Shown here one piece after another: positions 1-10,066 of a stretch of DNA of 64,000 nt. The stretch's first letter is position 1. The number at the start of each line of letters is the position of its first letter. The DNA is from Alphaproteobacteria bacterium. Lineage in GTDB: Bacteria; Pseudomonadota; Alphaproteobacteria; TMED109. Below the pieces are notes generated by a model that saw nothing but the letters and a program-made list of their open reading frames with translations, searched no databases and was not told the DNA's origin. The DNA is taken from NCBI GenBank assembly GCA_022825235.1, contig JAJDYI010000062.1:1-64000 (forward strand). Reading direction: 5' to 3'. The position numbers and the translations under genes were made by a program.

Positions 1-12
1 ACGACCATGTAA

Positions 13-162
13 GCCGAGAGCCGAGAGCCGAGAGCCGAGAGCCGAGAGCCGAGAGCCGAGAGCCGAGAGCCGAGAGCCGAGAGCCGAGAGCCGAGAGCCG
101 AGAGCCGAGAGCCGAGAGCCGAGAGCCGAGAGCCGAGAGCCGAGCCGAGCCGAGCCGAGCCG
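13..162. repeat. Tandem 7-bp (CCGAGAG) then 5-bp (CCGAG) repeat tract
   Basis: About 18 head-to-tail copies of a 7-bp unit (GCCGAGA in this register) run from about 13 to 140. They pass directly into about five copies of a 5-bp unit (CCGAG) that ends near 162. The units have no visible imperfections except the switch in length. The tract ends about 60 bases before the start of the adhesin gene. Neither 5 nor 7 is a multiple of three, so slippage would change spacing or frame. Confidence 0.95.
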
Positions 163-223
163 TTCTTATGTCTTCACGCCGGGCGGTTTCCTCCGGCGCC
201 TCGTGCGGCGCGGGGCTGAGGCC

Positions 224-3200
224 ATGGGCCGCGCCGCGCACCGCCCGCGGGAGCGCCATTCCCGCCTGAGCTTCCCCCGCCGCCGTGCGGGTCCCGCTTC
301 CTCTTCCCTCTCTTCCCGCTCACCCCGCCGGGCGGTCTGCCCGGCGCCCGGCTTACGCGCCGCGGCCTGCCTGCTCGCGGCGGCCCTCGTGCTCCCCGGC
401 GCGTGGCTGCTCTCCGCCGGGGCGGCCGAGGCGCAGACCACCGTCAAGCTGGTGAGCACCACCGGGCAGACGGACGGCACCCCGGTCGAATTTTTCAGGT
501 TCATCAACGACCGAGCGCAGCGGTTCACCACCGGCAGTAGCGCGGGGGGCTACACGTTGAAGCGGGTCGACCTGCTGATGTCCCACAGGATCTCCAATCC
601 CACGGCGCCGGCCTACACCGTGAAGATCCACAATGTAACGTCGTCCGGTCCGGGCAGCACCGTCCTGGGGACGCTTACCAACCCGGCCTCGGTGGTCGAC
701 GGCACCAACAGCTACACGACCAGCGGCATCGATCTGGAGCCGAACACGCAGTATTACGTGGTCATCGACGTGACCGGCACGGGCGGCAATCACCACCAAA
801 TCACGAACGACGTCACGGCTGAGGACGACGAGGATTCGGGCGCATACGCGGGGTGGAGCATCGGGGACGGCAGCAGGCACCGGGGATTCGAGAGCACCGG
901 CGCGTGGACCGCCGACCCTCGCACCTGGAAAATGGACATCCGCGGCGTCGTCAAGCCCCTCCCCCCGGCCCCGAGCGGGCTGTTGAGCAACACCGGGCAG
1001 GGGACCGTTGGAGGCAACGGCTTCGGTAGCGATACTGCTCAGGCGTTCACCACCGGCAGCGACCCCGCCAAGCTGACCGGCGTGGACCTCATAATGAGGA
1101 AGGTATCGGGGAGCACGCCGGCTTACACCGTGACCATCCGGCAGGACTCCTCGGGCAGTCCCGGCAGCGTCCTGGGGACGCTGACGAACCCGGCGAGTTT
1201 GCCCGCAAGCTCTGAAAGCCGCCGATACGCGGCGCCGAGCGGCGGCATCGACCTGGAGGCCAACAAGACCTACTGGGTGATGATCGACGTCACCTCGGGG
1301 GCGAGTAACCAAACCTCTGCTGCTACGACGACCGTCGGCGCGGAGGATGCAGGCGCGCCGCCGGGGTGGAGCATCGCGAACACCCGCCTGAGTCGCGGCT
1401 GGTCCGGCACCACATGGATGAGCCAGGTTCTAGTCCTGAAGATCGCCATCCAGGGATACATCAAGAGTTCCCGGCCTACCCTGGCTCCGGCGCCGCCGAC
1501 GCTGTCGGGGACCGACGGCACGGAGCTGACGATCACCTGGAAGGCGCCGGCGGCCGTGCTGGCGCCGCCCACCGACTACGACGTGCGCTACCGGCGCAAG
1601 GGCGACACGGCCTGGACGGACCATCCGCACGACGGCACCGCGCTCACGACCACGATCACGGGGCTGCTCCAGGGCGCGAGCTGGGAGGCGCAGGTCGCGG
1701 CCAGCAACCGCGTGGGCCCCGGCCAATGGTCGGACTCGGGCTTCGGCCACACCGGCCCGGCCCGGTTGGTGAGGGCGGAGACGGCCCGGGCAGGGGGGGG
1801 AATCGTCTTCTATTACACGAAGGACCTCTCCACCTCGGTCACCGGTTCCAGATTCACAATCCTCGTGAACGGTGTTCACCGGAATGCGCTGGGCGGTACG
1901 AGCCGGAACGGCAACCAGATGGGGCTTTCCCTTGCCTCGGCTGTCCAGGCCGGCGAGACCGTCACGGCGAGCTACGCGCAGACCACTATCTCTTTTTTTA
2001 CCGACGAGGACGGCCTGAAGCCCGCCAATTTCACCAACGTATCGGTGACCAACCTGGTCGCGGCGACGGCCCCCGCGGCCCCGGCCGCGCCGTCGGTGAG
2101 CGCGGTGACGAGCTCGCGCAACCTGACGGTGAGCTGGACGGCGCCGACGAGCTCCTCGACGATCACGGACTACGACCTGCGCTACTACGCGGGGAGCTCC
2201 GACCCGGACGACGAGGAGGACTGGGTGCTTGAGCACGAGTCGAGCGGACTGACGGACCCGGGCACTTCGACCTCGGCGACTCTGTCGGGGCTCGCGGCGA
2301 GCACCGCCTACCGGGTGCAGGTGAGGGCGCAGAACGGGACCGGCAAGGGCCCGTGGTCGCCTTCGGGCACGGGCACGACGAACTCTTCGTCGGCGACGAA
2401 CACTGCGCCGTTTCCGGCGGAACTCGCAGAGCAAGACGGCGTGAAGCGATGCGGCGCGAAGAGCCAATCCGACACCAGTCCATACACAACGATCAGTTTT
2501 GCCTCCGGAAACTTCGGTGTCGCCGTGGATCCAATCACAGACACCAGCCAGTGCGGCAATGTCCTCAACCGCCGAGCGCCCATGTTCGTTGACGCCGAAA
2601 GCAACACCATGACCTTCACGGCGCAGGCGAACGACCTGCCGGACAACGTTACTCTGGGCAGCAACTCGCCCTTGGTGAGATTGGACTCAGATCGGATTTT
2701 CTTTCAGGCCGCTGCCGCGTTCAGGACGACGGACGTGCGCTTCGATGTGACGGCCACCGACGAGCACGGCGCCTCGGGCACCACCCACGTCATTGTCCGC
2801 TTGGTACCCTTCAGCAACACGAACGGCGCGCCGGTCCTGGCGAACCCGGGGCCGCGGCGCTACGCCCTGAACGCGGCGATCCAGCCTCTCGTCCTGCCCG
2901 CGGCGACCGGCGGAGATGTCTCGGGCAGCCATCTCGGGTTTACGGTGACCGCCCCCTATTACTACGCGGTGACCGGCCTGCCGCCGGGGCTCACGTTCGA
3001 CGCGGCGACGCGCACGATCTCGGGCACCCCGACCGAGGCCGGGACCTACAGGGTCACCTACACCGCCGACGACGCCGACGGCACCGCCAGCGCCGCCCGC
3101 AATCCCAATACCGTGGATGGGTCGGACACGACGGGCGTGGAATTCATCATCCAGGTCGGCAACCAGCCGGGGATCGAGCGGGTGCGGATCGTCTCGAAGC

Positions 3201-6200
3201 CGATGTTCGATGCGGACGGCGACGGCACGGCCGACACCTACATCAAGGACGCGCCGATCCACATCGACGTGGAGTTCAACGAGCCGGTGAAGGTGACCGG
3301 CGATAAGAACTTGCGGCTGCGCCTGGACCTGGGGACGGACGACGCCAACCAGGGCAACAGCCGCGAGTCGCCCACGCTGGACAGCGTGCGGCACAACGGC
3401 CAGACGCTGCGCTTCACCTACACGGTCGAGAGAAGCAACACCTGCACGGCCACGACGCAGCACGGCGACTGCGATCGTGACGGGATATGGGTGCAGTCGA
3501 ACGCGCAGGACAGGGTGGTGTTCTCACCGGGCGGCGCGACCATCGTGCACGCGGTGACGGGCGAGGAGGCGGACTATACGTACGCGCACCTGCCGACCCC
3601 GGGACCGAACGCGGGCGACCCGCTTCACAAGGTCGACGGCAGCAAAGGGGTCGGTGACGTCGGTCCGCTCCGTCAAGTGCCGACGGTGAACGGCGACACG
3701 CTGACGGTGGAGTTCTTCACGAGCGGGGCCGGGAGGAGCATGACGGAGCCAACGTCAGCGGAGCTGGACGCGCTGAGGTATGACTTCTTCGTGCGTGGCG
3801 CCGGCGGCATCGGCGCCGACGCACGCGACCACAGCCAGAGCCCGACGGCGATCACCTACTTCTCCTCGGACGTCCTCGGCACCGGGCTGACGCTGACGCT
3901 CGGCACCCCGGCGCGCGCCGGCGACACCGTCACGCTGACCTACACAGGCACGACGCTGAAGGCCAACGACGGCAAGCGGGCGCCGATGTTCCGCGGCCGG
4001 GCGGTGACCAACAACACGCCCGGCACGGCGGGTCCGATGCCGCTGCACGCCTCGGTGGCCGGTAACAAGCTGAACATGGTCTTCGGCGCGGATCTCGACA
4101 CGTCCTCGCTGCCGTCCGGCAGCGCCTTCCTGGTCGAGGCGGTCGATCTCGACGGCGACACAAGGGAGATCGCCGGCACGGGCGCCGTGACGATCGCCGA
4201 CGACAGGGTGGTCACGGTGACGCTGGCCTCGGGCATGCGCGCGGACGAGTACGCCAGCGTGTCCTACGAGAAGCCGGACACGAACCCGCTCCGGGGCTCC
4301 GCATCCGGCCCCGAGGTGCAGTCGTTCGACCGTTTCCGGATCGCGTCGGCGGAAGACGGCGTGGCGCCGACGCTGCGCGGCAGCTCGGTGGTCGAGACCG
4401 GGTCCGCGCAGTCGAAGATGGTCTTGCACTTCGACGAGGCGCTGAACATGTATTCGGTGCCGGCCGCAGGCGATTTCGCGGTGAGCGTGAGCGGGGCCGC
4501 GGCGACGGTCTCGGCGGTCGCGGTCGAGGACCGGTCCGTGGTGCTGACGCTCGCCCGGGCGGCGGCATCGGGGACGGTATTCCAGGTGACATACACGCCC
4601 GGCACGAACCGCATCCGGGACTGGGCGGGCAACGCGGCGGCCGGGTTCCGGCAGACGCTGAGCGCGGCGGCGGCCGGCAAGCCGGCACTCCAGTCGGCGA
4701 GGGCGGAGGGCGCGAAGGTCGTGCTGACGTACGACAAGCCCCTCGACCCGGCCGACACGCCGGCGGCGGATGCGTTCGTGCTCCACCTCGAGCTGCTCAA
4801 GACCGGGGGGCTGAACCAGCAGATCGGCGGCACCACTGCCTCCACCTCCCCGGCCCTGATCCACAACGACATTACCGGGATCACGGTGTCGGGGCGGACG
4901 GCGGTGCTGCACCTGCGGGACCCGGTGATGCCCTGCCAGCAGGCGTTCGAGGTGACCTACGTGAAGCCCGCAGCGTCGCCCATCCAGGGCCTCGACGGCA
5001 CCGACGCGGACGCCTTCGCGAGCCAGGAGGTGACCAACGTCCGGGCGTACCGGTGCAACAACAGCGACTGGATGAAGGGCGCCCGGGTGGGGAGCGTCAT
5101 CCTGACGGCCAAGCGGCCGTTCGCGACCGACGTGGAGCCGCAGGCGTCGTGGTTCACGGTCACGGCCTCGGGCGGGCCGGTGACGGTGACCGGGGCTGCG
5201 TACTCGGAGGACGACGAGAACGAGCTGAAGCTCTCGCTCAGCCGCGACCTGGTGCCGGGCGAGGAGGTGACGGTGAGCTACCGCCGCCCGGAGGGCGAAC
5301 GCGGGCTGTGGGACACCGACGGCAACCAGCTGGGCGACATCGAGGACCAGGCGGTCTCGAACCCGGCGCCCGGGGCTCCGCCCGCCCCGGACGCGCCGGC
5401 GGTGACGATGGCGTCCGCGACGAGCGTGAGCGTGAGCTGGACGGCGCCGGACACGACCAATCTCGAGGCGGTCACCGGCTACGACGTGCAGTACCGACGC
5501 CAGGGCGATACGGACTGGACGGACCACGAGCATGAGGGCACGGCGACCTCGACCACGATCGGCGGCCTCGCCGCCGGGGCGCGCTGGCAGGCGCGGGTGC
5601 GGGCGGTCAACCCGGACGGTTTCGGCGACTGGTCGGAGCCGGGGACCGGCCACACGGGCCCGGCCCGGCTGACGGGCGTCGCGATGCCGGCGCACGGGCA
5701 GGGGCTGGTGCTCACCTTCACCAAGGACATCGACGTCTCGGGCGTCCACACGGCCTACACGGTCATGGTCGGCGGCAATCGACGGGCGACCGCCCACGCC
5801 TCCTGGGACGGCGCCACGGTGAGCCTGGTGCTGGCGGCGCCGGTGCGCTCGGGCGAGACGGTCACGGTGGCCTACGCGCAGCCGACCGGGCGCATCATGC
5901 TGCACGACGTGGACGGCCTGGCCGTGGCGGGCTTCGGTCCCCAGGCGGTCGCCAACACGGTGGTGCGGCCGGCCAACGCCGCCGCGACGGGGGCGCCTGC
6001 GATCTCGGGCACGACCCGGGTGGGCGAGACGCTGACGGCGTCGACCGCCGGCATCGCGGACGCGAACGGGCTCACGGGCGCGGCGTACGCCTGGCAGTGG
6101 GTCGCGGGCGGCGCCGACATCGCAGGCGCCACCGGCCGGAGCTACACGCTCGCCGAGGCGGAGGCGCGCAAGCGGGTCGCGGTGCGGGTGAGCTTCACCG

Positions 6201-8479
6201 ACGACGACGGCTACCGGGAGACGCTGACGAGTGCCGCGACCGAGGCGGTGGAGCCGCTGCTGCCGCCGCTCACGGCGTCGTTCCACGGCATGCCCTCGGA
6301 GCATGACGGCCACAGGCTGTTCAGCTTCGAGCTCCGCTTCGGCGACAATTTCCCCGGTCGCTTGGACTACAAGGTGCTGCGCGACGAGGCGTTCGTGGTG
6401 ACCAACGGCAAGGTGCGCGCCGCGAAGCGGATGACGCCGGGGCAGAACCAGCGCTGGACGATCTCGGTGCGCCCGTCCTCCCACGAGGCGGTGACGGTGA
6501 GCCTGCCGGCGGGCTCGGTGACCACCGAGTCGGGCCGGACGCTGGCCGAGACCGTGACGGCGACGGTGGCCGGGCCGGCGCTGCTCGCGGTGGCGGACGC
6601 GCGGGCGAGCGAGGGGGCGGACGCGGCGGTCGCGTTCCCGGTGACGCTGAGCCGCGCGGCCTCGGGCGAGGTGACGGTGCAGTACCTGACCCGCGACGGC
6701 ACGGCGAAGGCGGGCGAGGACTACACCCATACCCGCGGCACGCTCACCTTCGCGGTGGGCGAGACCGAGAAGACGGTCTCGGTACCGATCCTCGACGACG
6801 CGCTCGACGAGGGTGAGGAGACGTTCACGCTGAAGCTCAGGAACGCGAAGGGCGCGTATATCGTCGACGGCGAGGCGACGGGGACGATCGAGAACTCGGA
6901 CCCGCTGCAGAAGATGTGGCTGTCGCGTTTCGGGCGCACGGTGGCGGACCATGTGACGTCGGCGGTCTCCGACCGTCTGGCGAACCCGTTGACGGGCGCG
7001 CAGGTGACGGTGGGCGGCCAGAGCATCGACTTGGCGGCGACCGGGGACGAGGCGCTGCTCGGGCAGACGCTGACCTCGATCGCGCAGGTCATGGGCGCCC
7101 CGGCGGGGCCGGCATCCGGGGGCGACCCCGGCTCGGGTCCGCTGGGATCGGAGCCCCTCGGTGCGGGTCCGGGCCATGCCGGGGCGGAGCCCTGGCCGGG
7201 GACGGCCCTCGGCGCGGCCGAGGCCCCGATGCTTGCCGGCGCCCCGGCGCGGTCGATCCTGGGCCGCGAGCTGCTGCGCGGGAGCGCGTTCCACCTCGCC
7301 ATGGACGGCGACGGGGCCGTGCCGGGCCTCGCGGCCTGGGGCCGGGTGACGGCGGGCGGCTTCGACGGCGAGGCGCCGTCGGACAGCGGCAGCGTGCGGA
7401 TCGACGGCGAGGTGATGACCGGCATCCTCGGCGCGGACGCCGGGTGGGATCGCGTCCTCGCTGGCCTCGCGGTCTCGGTAAGCGAGGGCGAGGGCACGTT
7501 CGACCAGCCCGGCGTCGATTCCGGCTCCATCGAGAGCACGATGACGACGGTGAGCCCGTATGCGCGGATGCACCTGGGCGAGCGCATCTCGGCCTGGGGC
7601 CTCGCGGGCGTCGGCACGGGCGACATGACCATCGTGCAGGCGGCGAACACCGCGACCGGCCAGCCCGAGCGGACGACGCGGGCCGACCTCGCGCTGCGCC
7701 TCGCGGCGCTGGGCGGCCGGGGCGCGCTGCTGGAGGCCAGCGAGAGCGGCGGGTTCGACCTCGCGCTCAAGGCGGACGCCTTCTACGCCGAGACGACGGC
7801 GGAGGCGGTCTCGGGCGAGGGCGACACGACGGCGGCGGCCAGCCGGGTGCGCCTGGCACTCGAGGGGAGCCGCGCGTTCACGATGGGCGGCGGCGTGCTG
7901 ACGCCGGGCCTGGAGCTCGGGCTGCGCCATGACGGCGGCGACGCCGAGACCGGCACGGGCGTCGAGCTCGGCGGGCGCGTGTCCTGGTCGGACGCGACCT
8001 CCGGCCTCAGCGTTGAGGCGAGCGTCCGCGCGCTGGTCGCGCACGAGGACGCGGGCTACGAGGAGTGGGGGGCGAGCGGCGCGATCCGCCTCGATCCCGG
8101 CCCGGCCGGGCGGGGCCTCGCGTTGCGCCTTGCCCCGACGTACGGGGCGCCCGCGAGCGGCGTGGAGCGGCTGTGGTCGGCGCGCGACGCGCGGGGGCTG
8201 GCGCCCACGGGCGGTGTGTTCGAGCCGGAGAGCCGGCTGGAGGGCGAGCTCGGCTACGGGGTCGCGCTGCCCGGCGGGTTCACGGGCACGCCGAACGTCG
8301 GCTTCGCGGTGTCGGGTGGGGCGCGGGATGTCCGCGTCGGCTGGCGGCTGGCTCCGGCGGGTGCCGCCGGGTTCGAGCTCAACCTCGACGCCACGCGGCG
8401 GGAGTTCGTGAACGCCGACGGGGCCGGTGCGGCGCCGGTCGAGCACGGGGTCCTGCTCCGCGGCGCGCTCCGCTGGTGA
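224..8479 (+). CDS. Giant modular adhesin with C-terminal outer-membrane beta-barrel
   Basis: About 2,751 residues. A long basic N-region and hydrophobic stretch (about 44-65) ending in AEA-Q near residue 70 look like a signal peptide. Then, in rough order: two related domains of about 160 residues (75-410) sharing 'TGQ' and 'AFTTGS' type motifs; Fn3 (about 420-510); a SwmB-like module; Fn3 (about 615-720); a cadherin-like segment; a putative Ig domain with 'GLPPGLTFDAATRTISGTP' (about 870-980); several SwmB-like repeats to about 1720; Fn3 and SwmB (about 1720-1915); an Ig-like module; and Calx-beta (about 2117-2225, 'DGTAKAGEDYTHTRGTLTF'). The last 400 residues alternate in beta-barrel fashion and end in -ALRW, as autotransporter or porin barrels do. 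It probably is a surface-displayed adhesin. ATG 224 follows GAGG; an in-frame GTG at 203 is the alternative. Whether it belongs to the mobile element or the host chromosome is unclear. Confidence 0.85.
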   Translation: MGRAAHRPRERHSRLSFPRRRAGPASSSLSSRSPRRAVCPAPGLRAAACLLAAALVLPGAWLLSAGAAEAQTTVKLVSTTGQTDGTPVEFFRFINDRAQRFTTGSSAGGYTLKRVDLLMSHRISNPTAPAYTVKIHNVTSSGPGSTVLGTLTNPASVVDGTNSYTTSGIDLEPNTQYYVVIDVTGTGGNHHQITNDVTAEDDEDSGAYAGWSIGDGSRHRGFESTGAWTADPRTWKMDIRGVVKPLPPAPSGLLSNTGQGTVGGNGFGSDTAQAFTTGSDPAKLTGVDLIMRKVSGSTPAYTVTIRQDSSGSPGSVLGTLTNPASLPASSESRRYAAPSGGIDLEANKTYWVMIDVTSGASNQTSAATTTVGAEDAGAPPGWSIANTRLSRGWSGTTWMSQVLVLKIAIQGYIKSSRPTLAPAPPTLSGTDGTELTITWKAPAAVLAPPTDYDVRYRRKGDTAWTDHPHDGTALTTTITGLLQGASWEAQVAASNRVGPGQWSDSGFGHTGPARLVRAETARAGGGIVFYYTKDLSTSVTGSRFTILVNGVHRNALGGTSRNGNQMGLSLASAVQAGETVTASYAQTTISFFTDEDGLKPANFTNVSVTNLVAATAPAAPAAPSVSAVTSSRNLTVSWTAPTSSSTITDYDLRYYAGSSDPDDEEDWVLEHESSGLTDPGTSTSATLSGLAASTAYRVQVRAQNGTGKGPWSPSGTGTTNSSSATNTAPFPAELAEQDGVKRCGAKSQSDTSPYTTISFASGNFGVAVDPITDTSQCGNVLNRRAPMFVDAESNTMTFTAQANDLPDNVTLGSNSPLVRLDSDRIFFQAAAAFRTTDVRFDVTATDEHGASGTTHVIVRLVPFSNTNGAPVLANPGPRRYALNAAIQPLVLPAATGGDVSGSHLGFTVTAPYYYAVTGLPPGLTFDAATRTISGTPTEAGTYRVTYTADDADGTASAARNPNTVDGSDTTGVEFIIQVGNQPGIERVRIVSKPMFDADGDGTADTYIKDAPIHIDVEFNEPVKVTGDKNLRLRLDLGTDDANQGNSRESPTLDSVRHNGQTLRFTYTVERSNTCTATTQHGDCDRDGIWVQSNAQDRVVFSPGGATIVHAVTGEEADYTYAHLPTPGPNAGDPLHKVDGSKGVGDVGPLRQVPTVNGDTLTVEFFTSGAGRSMTEPTSAELDALRYDFFVRGAGGIGADARDHSQSPTAITYFSSDVLGTGLTLTLGTPARAGDTVTLTYTGTTLKANDGKRAPMFRGRAVTNNTPGTAGPMPLHASVAGNKLNMVFGADLDTSSLPSGSAFLVEAVDLDGDTREIAGTGAVTIADDRVVTVTLASGMRADEYASVSYEKPDTNPLRGSASGPEVQSFDRFRIASAEDGVAPTLRGSSVVETGSAQSKMVLHFDEALNMYSVPAAGDFAVSVSGAAATVSAVAVEDRSVVLTLARAAASGTVFQVTYTPGTNRIRDWAGNAAAGFRQTLSAAAAGKPALQSARAEGAKVVLTYDKPLDPADTPAADAFVLHLELLKTGGLNQQIGGTTASTSPALIHNDITGITVSGRTAVLHLRDPVMPCQQAFEVTYVKPAASPIQGLDGTDADAFASQEVTNVRAYRCNNSDWMKGARVGSVILTAKRPFATDVEPQASWFTVTASGGPVTVTGAAYSEDDENELKLSLSRDLVPGEEVTVSYRRPEGERGLWDTDGNQLGDIEDQAVSNPAPGAPPAPDAPAVTMASATSVSVSWTAPDTTNLEAVTGYDVQYRRQGDTDWTDHEHEGTATSTTIGGLAAGARWQARVRAVNPDGFGDWSEPGTGHTGPARLTGVAMPAHGQGLVLTFTKDIDVSGVHTAYTVMVGGNRRATAHASWDGATVSLVLAAPVRSGETVTVAYAQPTGRIMLHDVDGLAVAGFGPQAVANTVVRPANAAATGAPAISGTTRVGETLTASTAGIADANGLTGAAYAWQWVAGGADIAGATGRSYTLAEAEARKRVAVRVSFTDDDGYRETLTSAATEAVEPLLPPLTASFHGMPSEHDGHRLFSFELRFGDNFPGRLDYKVLRDEAFVVTNGKVRAAKRMTPGQNQRWTISVRPSSHEAVTVSLPAGSVTTESGRTLAETVTATVAGPALLAVADARASEGADAAVAFPVTLSRAASGEVTVQYLTRDGTAKAGEDYTHTRGTLTFAVGETEKTVSVPILDDALDEGEETFTLKLRNAKGAYIVDGEATGTIENSDPLQKMWLSRFGRTVADHVTSAVSDRLANPLTGAQVTVGGQSIDLAATGDEALLGQTLTSIAQVMGAPAGPASGGDPGSGPLGSEPLGAGPGHAGAEPWPGTALGAAEAPMLAGAPARSILGRELLRGSAFHLAMDGDGAVPGLAAWGRVTAGGFDGEAPSDSGSVRIDGEVMTGILGADAGWDRVLAGLAVSVSEGEGTFDQPGVDSGSIESTMTTVSPYARMHLGERISAWGLAGVGTGDMTIVQAANTATGQPERTTRADLALRLAALGGRGALLEASESGGFDLALKADAFYAETTAEAVSGEGDTTAAASRVRLALEGSRAFTMGGGVLTPGLELGLRHDGGDAETGTGVELGGRVSWSDATSGLSVEASVRALVAHEDAGYEEWGASGAIRLDPGPAGRGLALRLAPTYGAPASGVERLWSARDARGLAPTGGVFEPESRLEGELGYGVALPGGFTGTPNVGFAVSGGARDVRVGWRLAPAGAAGFELNLDATRREFVNADGAGAAPVEHGVLLRGALRW

Positions 8480-8505
8480 CGGGGGCGGCGCCCGGCGGGA
8501 AACCG

Positions 8506-8757
8506 GTGAAGCGCCTGTCCCCGGGCGCCGGCGCCGTGACGACCGGGCCTGTCCGGTCCGACACGGCGGTGGCGCAGGCCGGCATCCGCTCCGGGAAGTC
8601 GAGGCGGGAGATCGCCGTCGACCTGTACGGGGCGGACCGGGTGGCGGCCGACAGGCATCCCGGCAGCTGGATGTGGACGAAGGTGCGGCGGCTGGTGCGG
8701 CACGCGCGGGCCGCATCGGGCGCCGGGTCGGGTGGCGCCGACGCCGGAACGTCATGA
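8506..8757 (+). CDS. Short DUF2285-like protein
   Basis: An 83-residue frame from GTG 8506. Its second half (SRREIAVDLYGADRVAADRH then a basic helix) is the DUF2285 signature seen in small DNA-associated proteins of alphaproteobacterial mobile elements. The same signature ends the next gene (about 9620-9780), so the two are homologous there. It lacks the upstream DUF6499-like part. It may be a naturally short DUF2285 protein or a truncated copy. The start is uncertain because the frame is open further upstream, overlapping the adhesin 3' end, and no clear ribosome site is visible. Confidence 0.5.
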   Translation: MKRLSPGAGAVTTGPVRSDTAVAQAGIRSGKSRREIAVDLYGADRVAADRHPGSWMWTKVRRLVRHARAASGAGSGGADAGTS

Positions 8758-9088
8758 CCGCCGGACGCGCGGCGGCCCGCGAGCTTCTCCTTTCCGGGAC
8801 CGGCGGCGTTGCCGTGCGGTCGCCGGTGTGACCAGGCGGCCGGACGGCCCTGCCCGAAGGATGGCGGCGCACCCCGCCGTCCGTGCGGGGCGCCGGCCCC
8901 TGGGGCGGGTGGGCTGACGGCGCACCGGTGACGGGGATCGGTCCGACCCAACGCGCCCGCTTGCCGCAGGGCTTTCGGTTCGCGTGGTCCCGGGGAGCCG
9001 GGGTGAGCGGACGGATGGGTGCGTGCCGGTGGCCGGGCCTGCCCGGGTGCCGACGACAGGCCACCCGGCAAGGCCGGCGGTCCGCGGG
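8758..9088. other. Gap without a supported gene
   Basis: This stretch of about 330 bases lies between the two DUF2285-type genes. Several GC-rich open frames cross it but none has a recognisable motif or a good start. I see no tRNA, terminator or clear repeat. Confidence 0.5.
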
Positions 9089-9795
9089 ATGAGCGACTGG
9101 GACCCGGTGCGGGCCTGGACCTTCATCCGGGCGTGCAAGGCCTACCGCGCGGCGTGGGGCCGGCAGCGGCCGCAGCCGGGCCTCCTCGAGCCCGCGCCGT
9201 TCGAGGTCCGGTGGCAGACGGCGGCCGACGCCGGGGCGTTGGGCTGGGGCCTCTACGCGTGGGCGAACCCCGATGCCGACGCCGGGCCGGTCTCGCCGTT
9301 CTGGGCCGGCGCCCCGATGGCCGACGGCCGGATCGAGCGGGATGCGGCGCCGCTCGCCGCGCTGGCGGCGGCCGGGGAGGCGGCGCTCGCGGGGCTCCGC
9401 GTCGGCGGGGACCTCATCCTGAAGATCGAGCGGGACGGCATGGCGGTCCAGGTCCGCATCGCGGACGACGGGCCGTTCCCGGCGGACGGCGGACTGCAGC
9501 TGGTGCGCGAGGTGGTACAGATCGAGGATCTGTGGTCAGGGGTCCCGGGCCCGCGTTCGGGGCGGGGACGGGGGACAAGGACGAGGACGAAGAACTGCTG
9601 TTCGTGCTGGCGTGCGAGGCTGAAGGCCTGTCGCAACGGGAGATCGCGGCGGCGATCTGGGGCCAGGACGAGGTCGCCAAGGAGTACTTCCCCGGCTGCT
9701 GGATGCAGTCCCGGCTCCGGCGCCGGCTGAAGCGGGCGAAGGCGATCGTGAAGCGCTACCGCGAGCTGGCGACGGACCGCGAAGAAGACGACTGA
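9089..9795 (+). pseudogene. DUF6499-DUF2285 regulator, broken across two frames
   Basis: The N-terminal part (ATG 9089, 'MSDWDPVRAWTFIRACKAYR') resembles the DUF6499 domain that normally precedes DUF2285. It continues in one frame to about residue 150 (ending near QIEDLWSG, about 9540). The matching DUF2285 C-terminus (LSQREIAAAIWGQDEVAKEY, about 9622-9680) lies in another frame that stops at 9795. The original frame carries on as arginine-rich low-complexity sequence to 9730. A one-base indel near 9535-9560 is the simplest explanation. The alternative is two overlapping genes, with the second starting at GTG 9532, which has GAGG a few bases upstream. In related elements this protein is a short DNA-binding regulator near replication or transfer genes. 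Confidence 0.6.
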
Positions 9796-10066
9796 CCCGG
9801 CGTCGGCCGGGCCGTTTCCCATCCACTGACTGACCGAATTTCCGCCCGCGGCGGCGGGTTCATCTGACCTTGCCGCCCCGGTCGACGGCCGTGCGGCGAC
9901 GGCCTGACGGCGCATGGCGGCCCCGGGCGTCCCCGGGCGGCTCCTGTGGTGTCGGGTGCCGCGGTCGAAAAACGACACTCCCCCCGCACTTCCCTTTCTG
10001 CTCCCATGACCCGCCGTGCGCCGGAATCACCCGGGCGTAGCGGACATGACTGACAAGGAGCAGGGG

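Noticed and set aside
13-162. CRISPR-like array at the window start
   Set aside because: The units are 5-7 bp with no spacers, so this is a microsatellite and not a CRISPR array.
1366-2232. Second plus-strand frame inside the adhesin
   Set aside because: It is Gly/Arg/Pro-rich shadow coding, entirely inside a well-supported gene.
3755-9064. Very long minus-strand open frame opposite the adhesin
   Set aside because: It is Arg/His/Pro-rich low-complexity sequence without domains, a shadow of the GC-rich adhesin frame. The plus-strand protein has recognisable modules.
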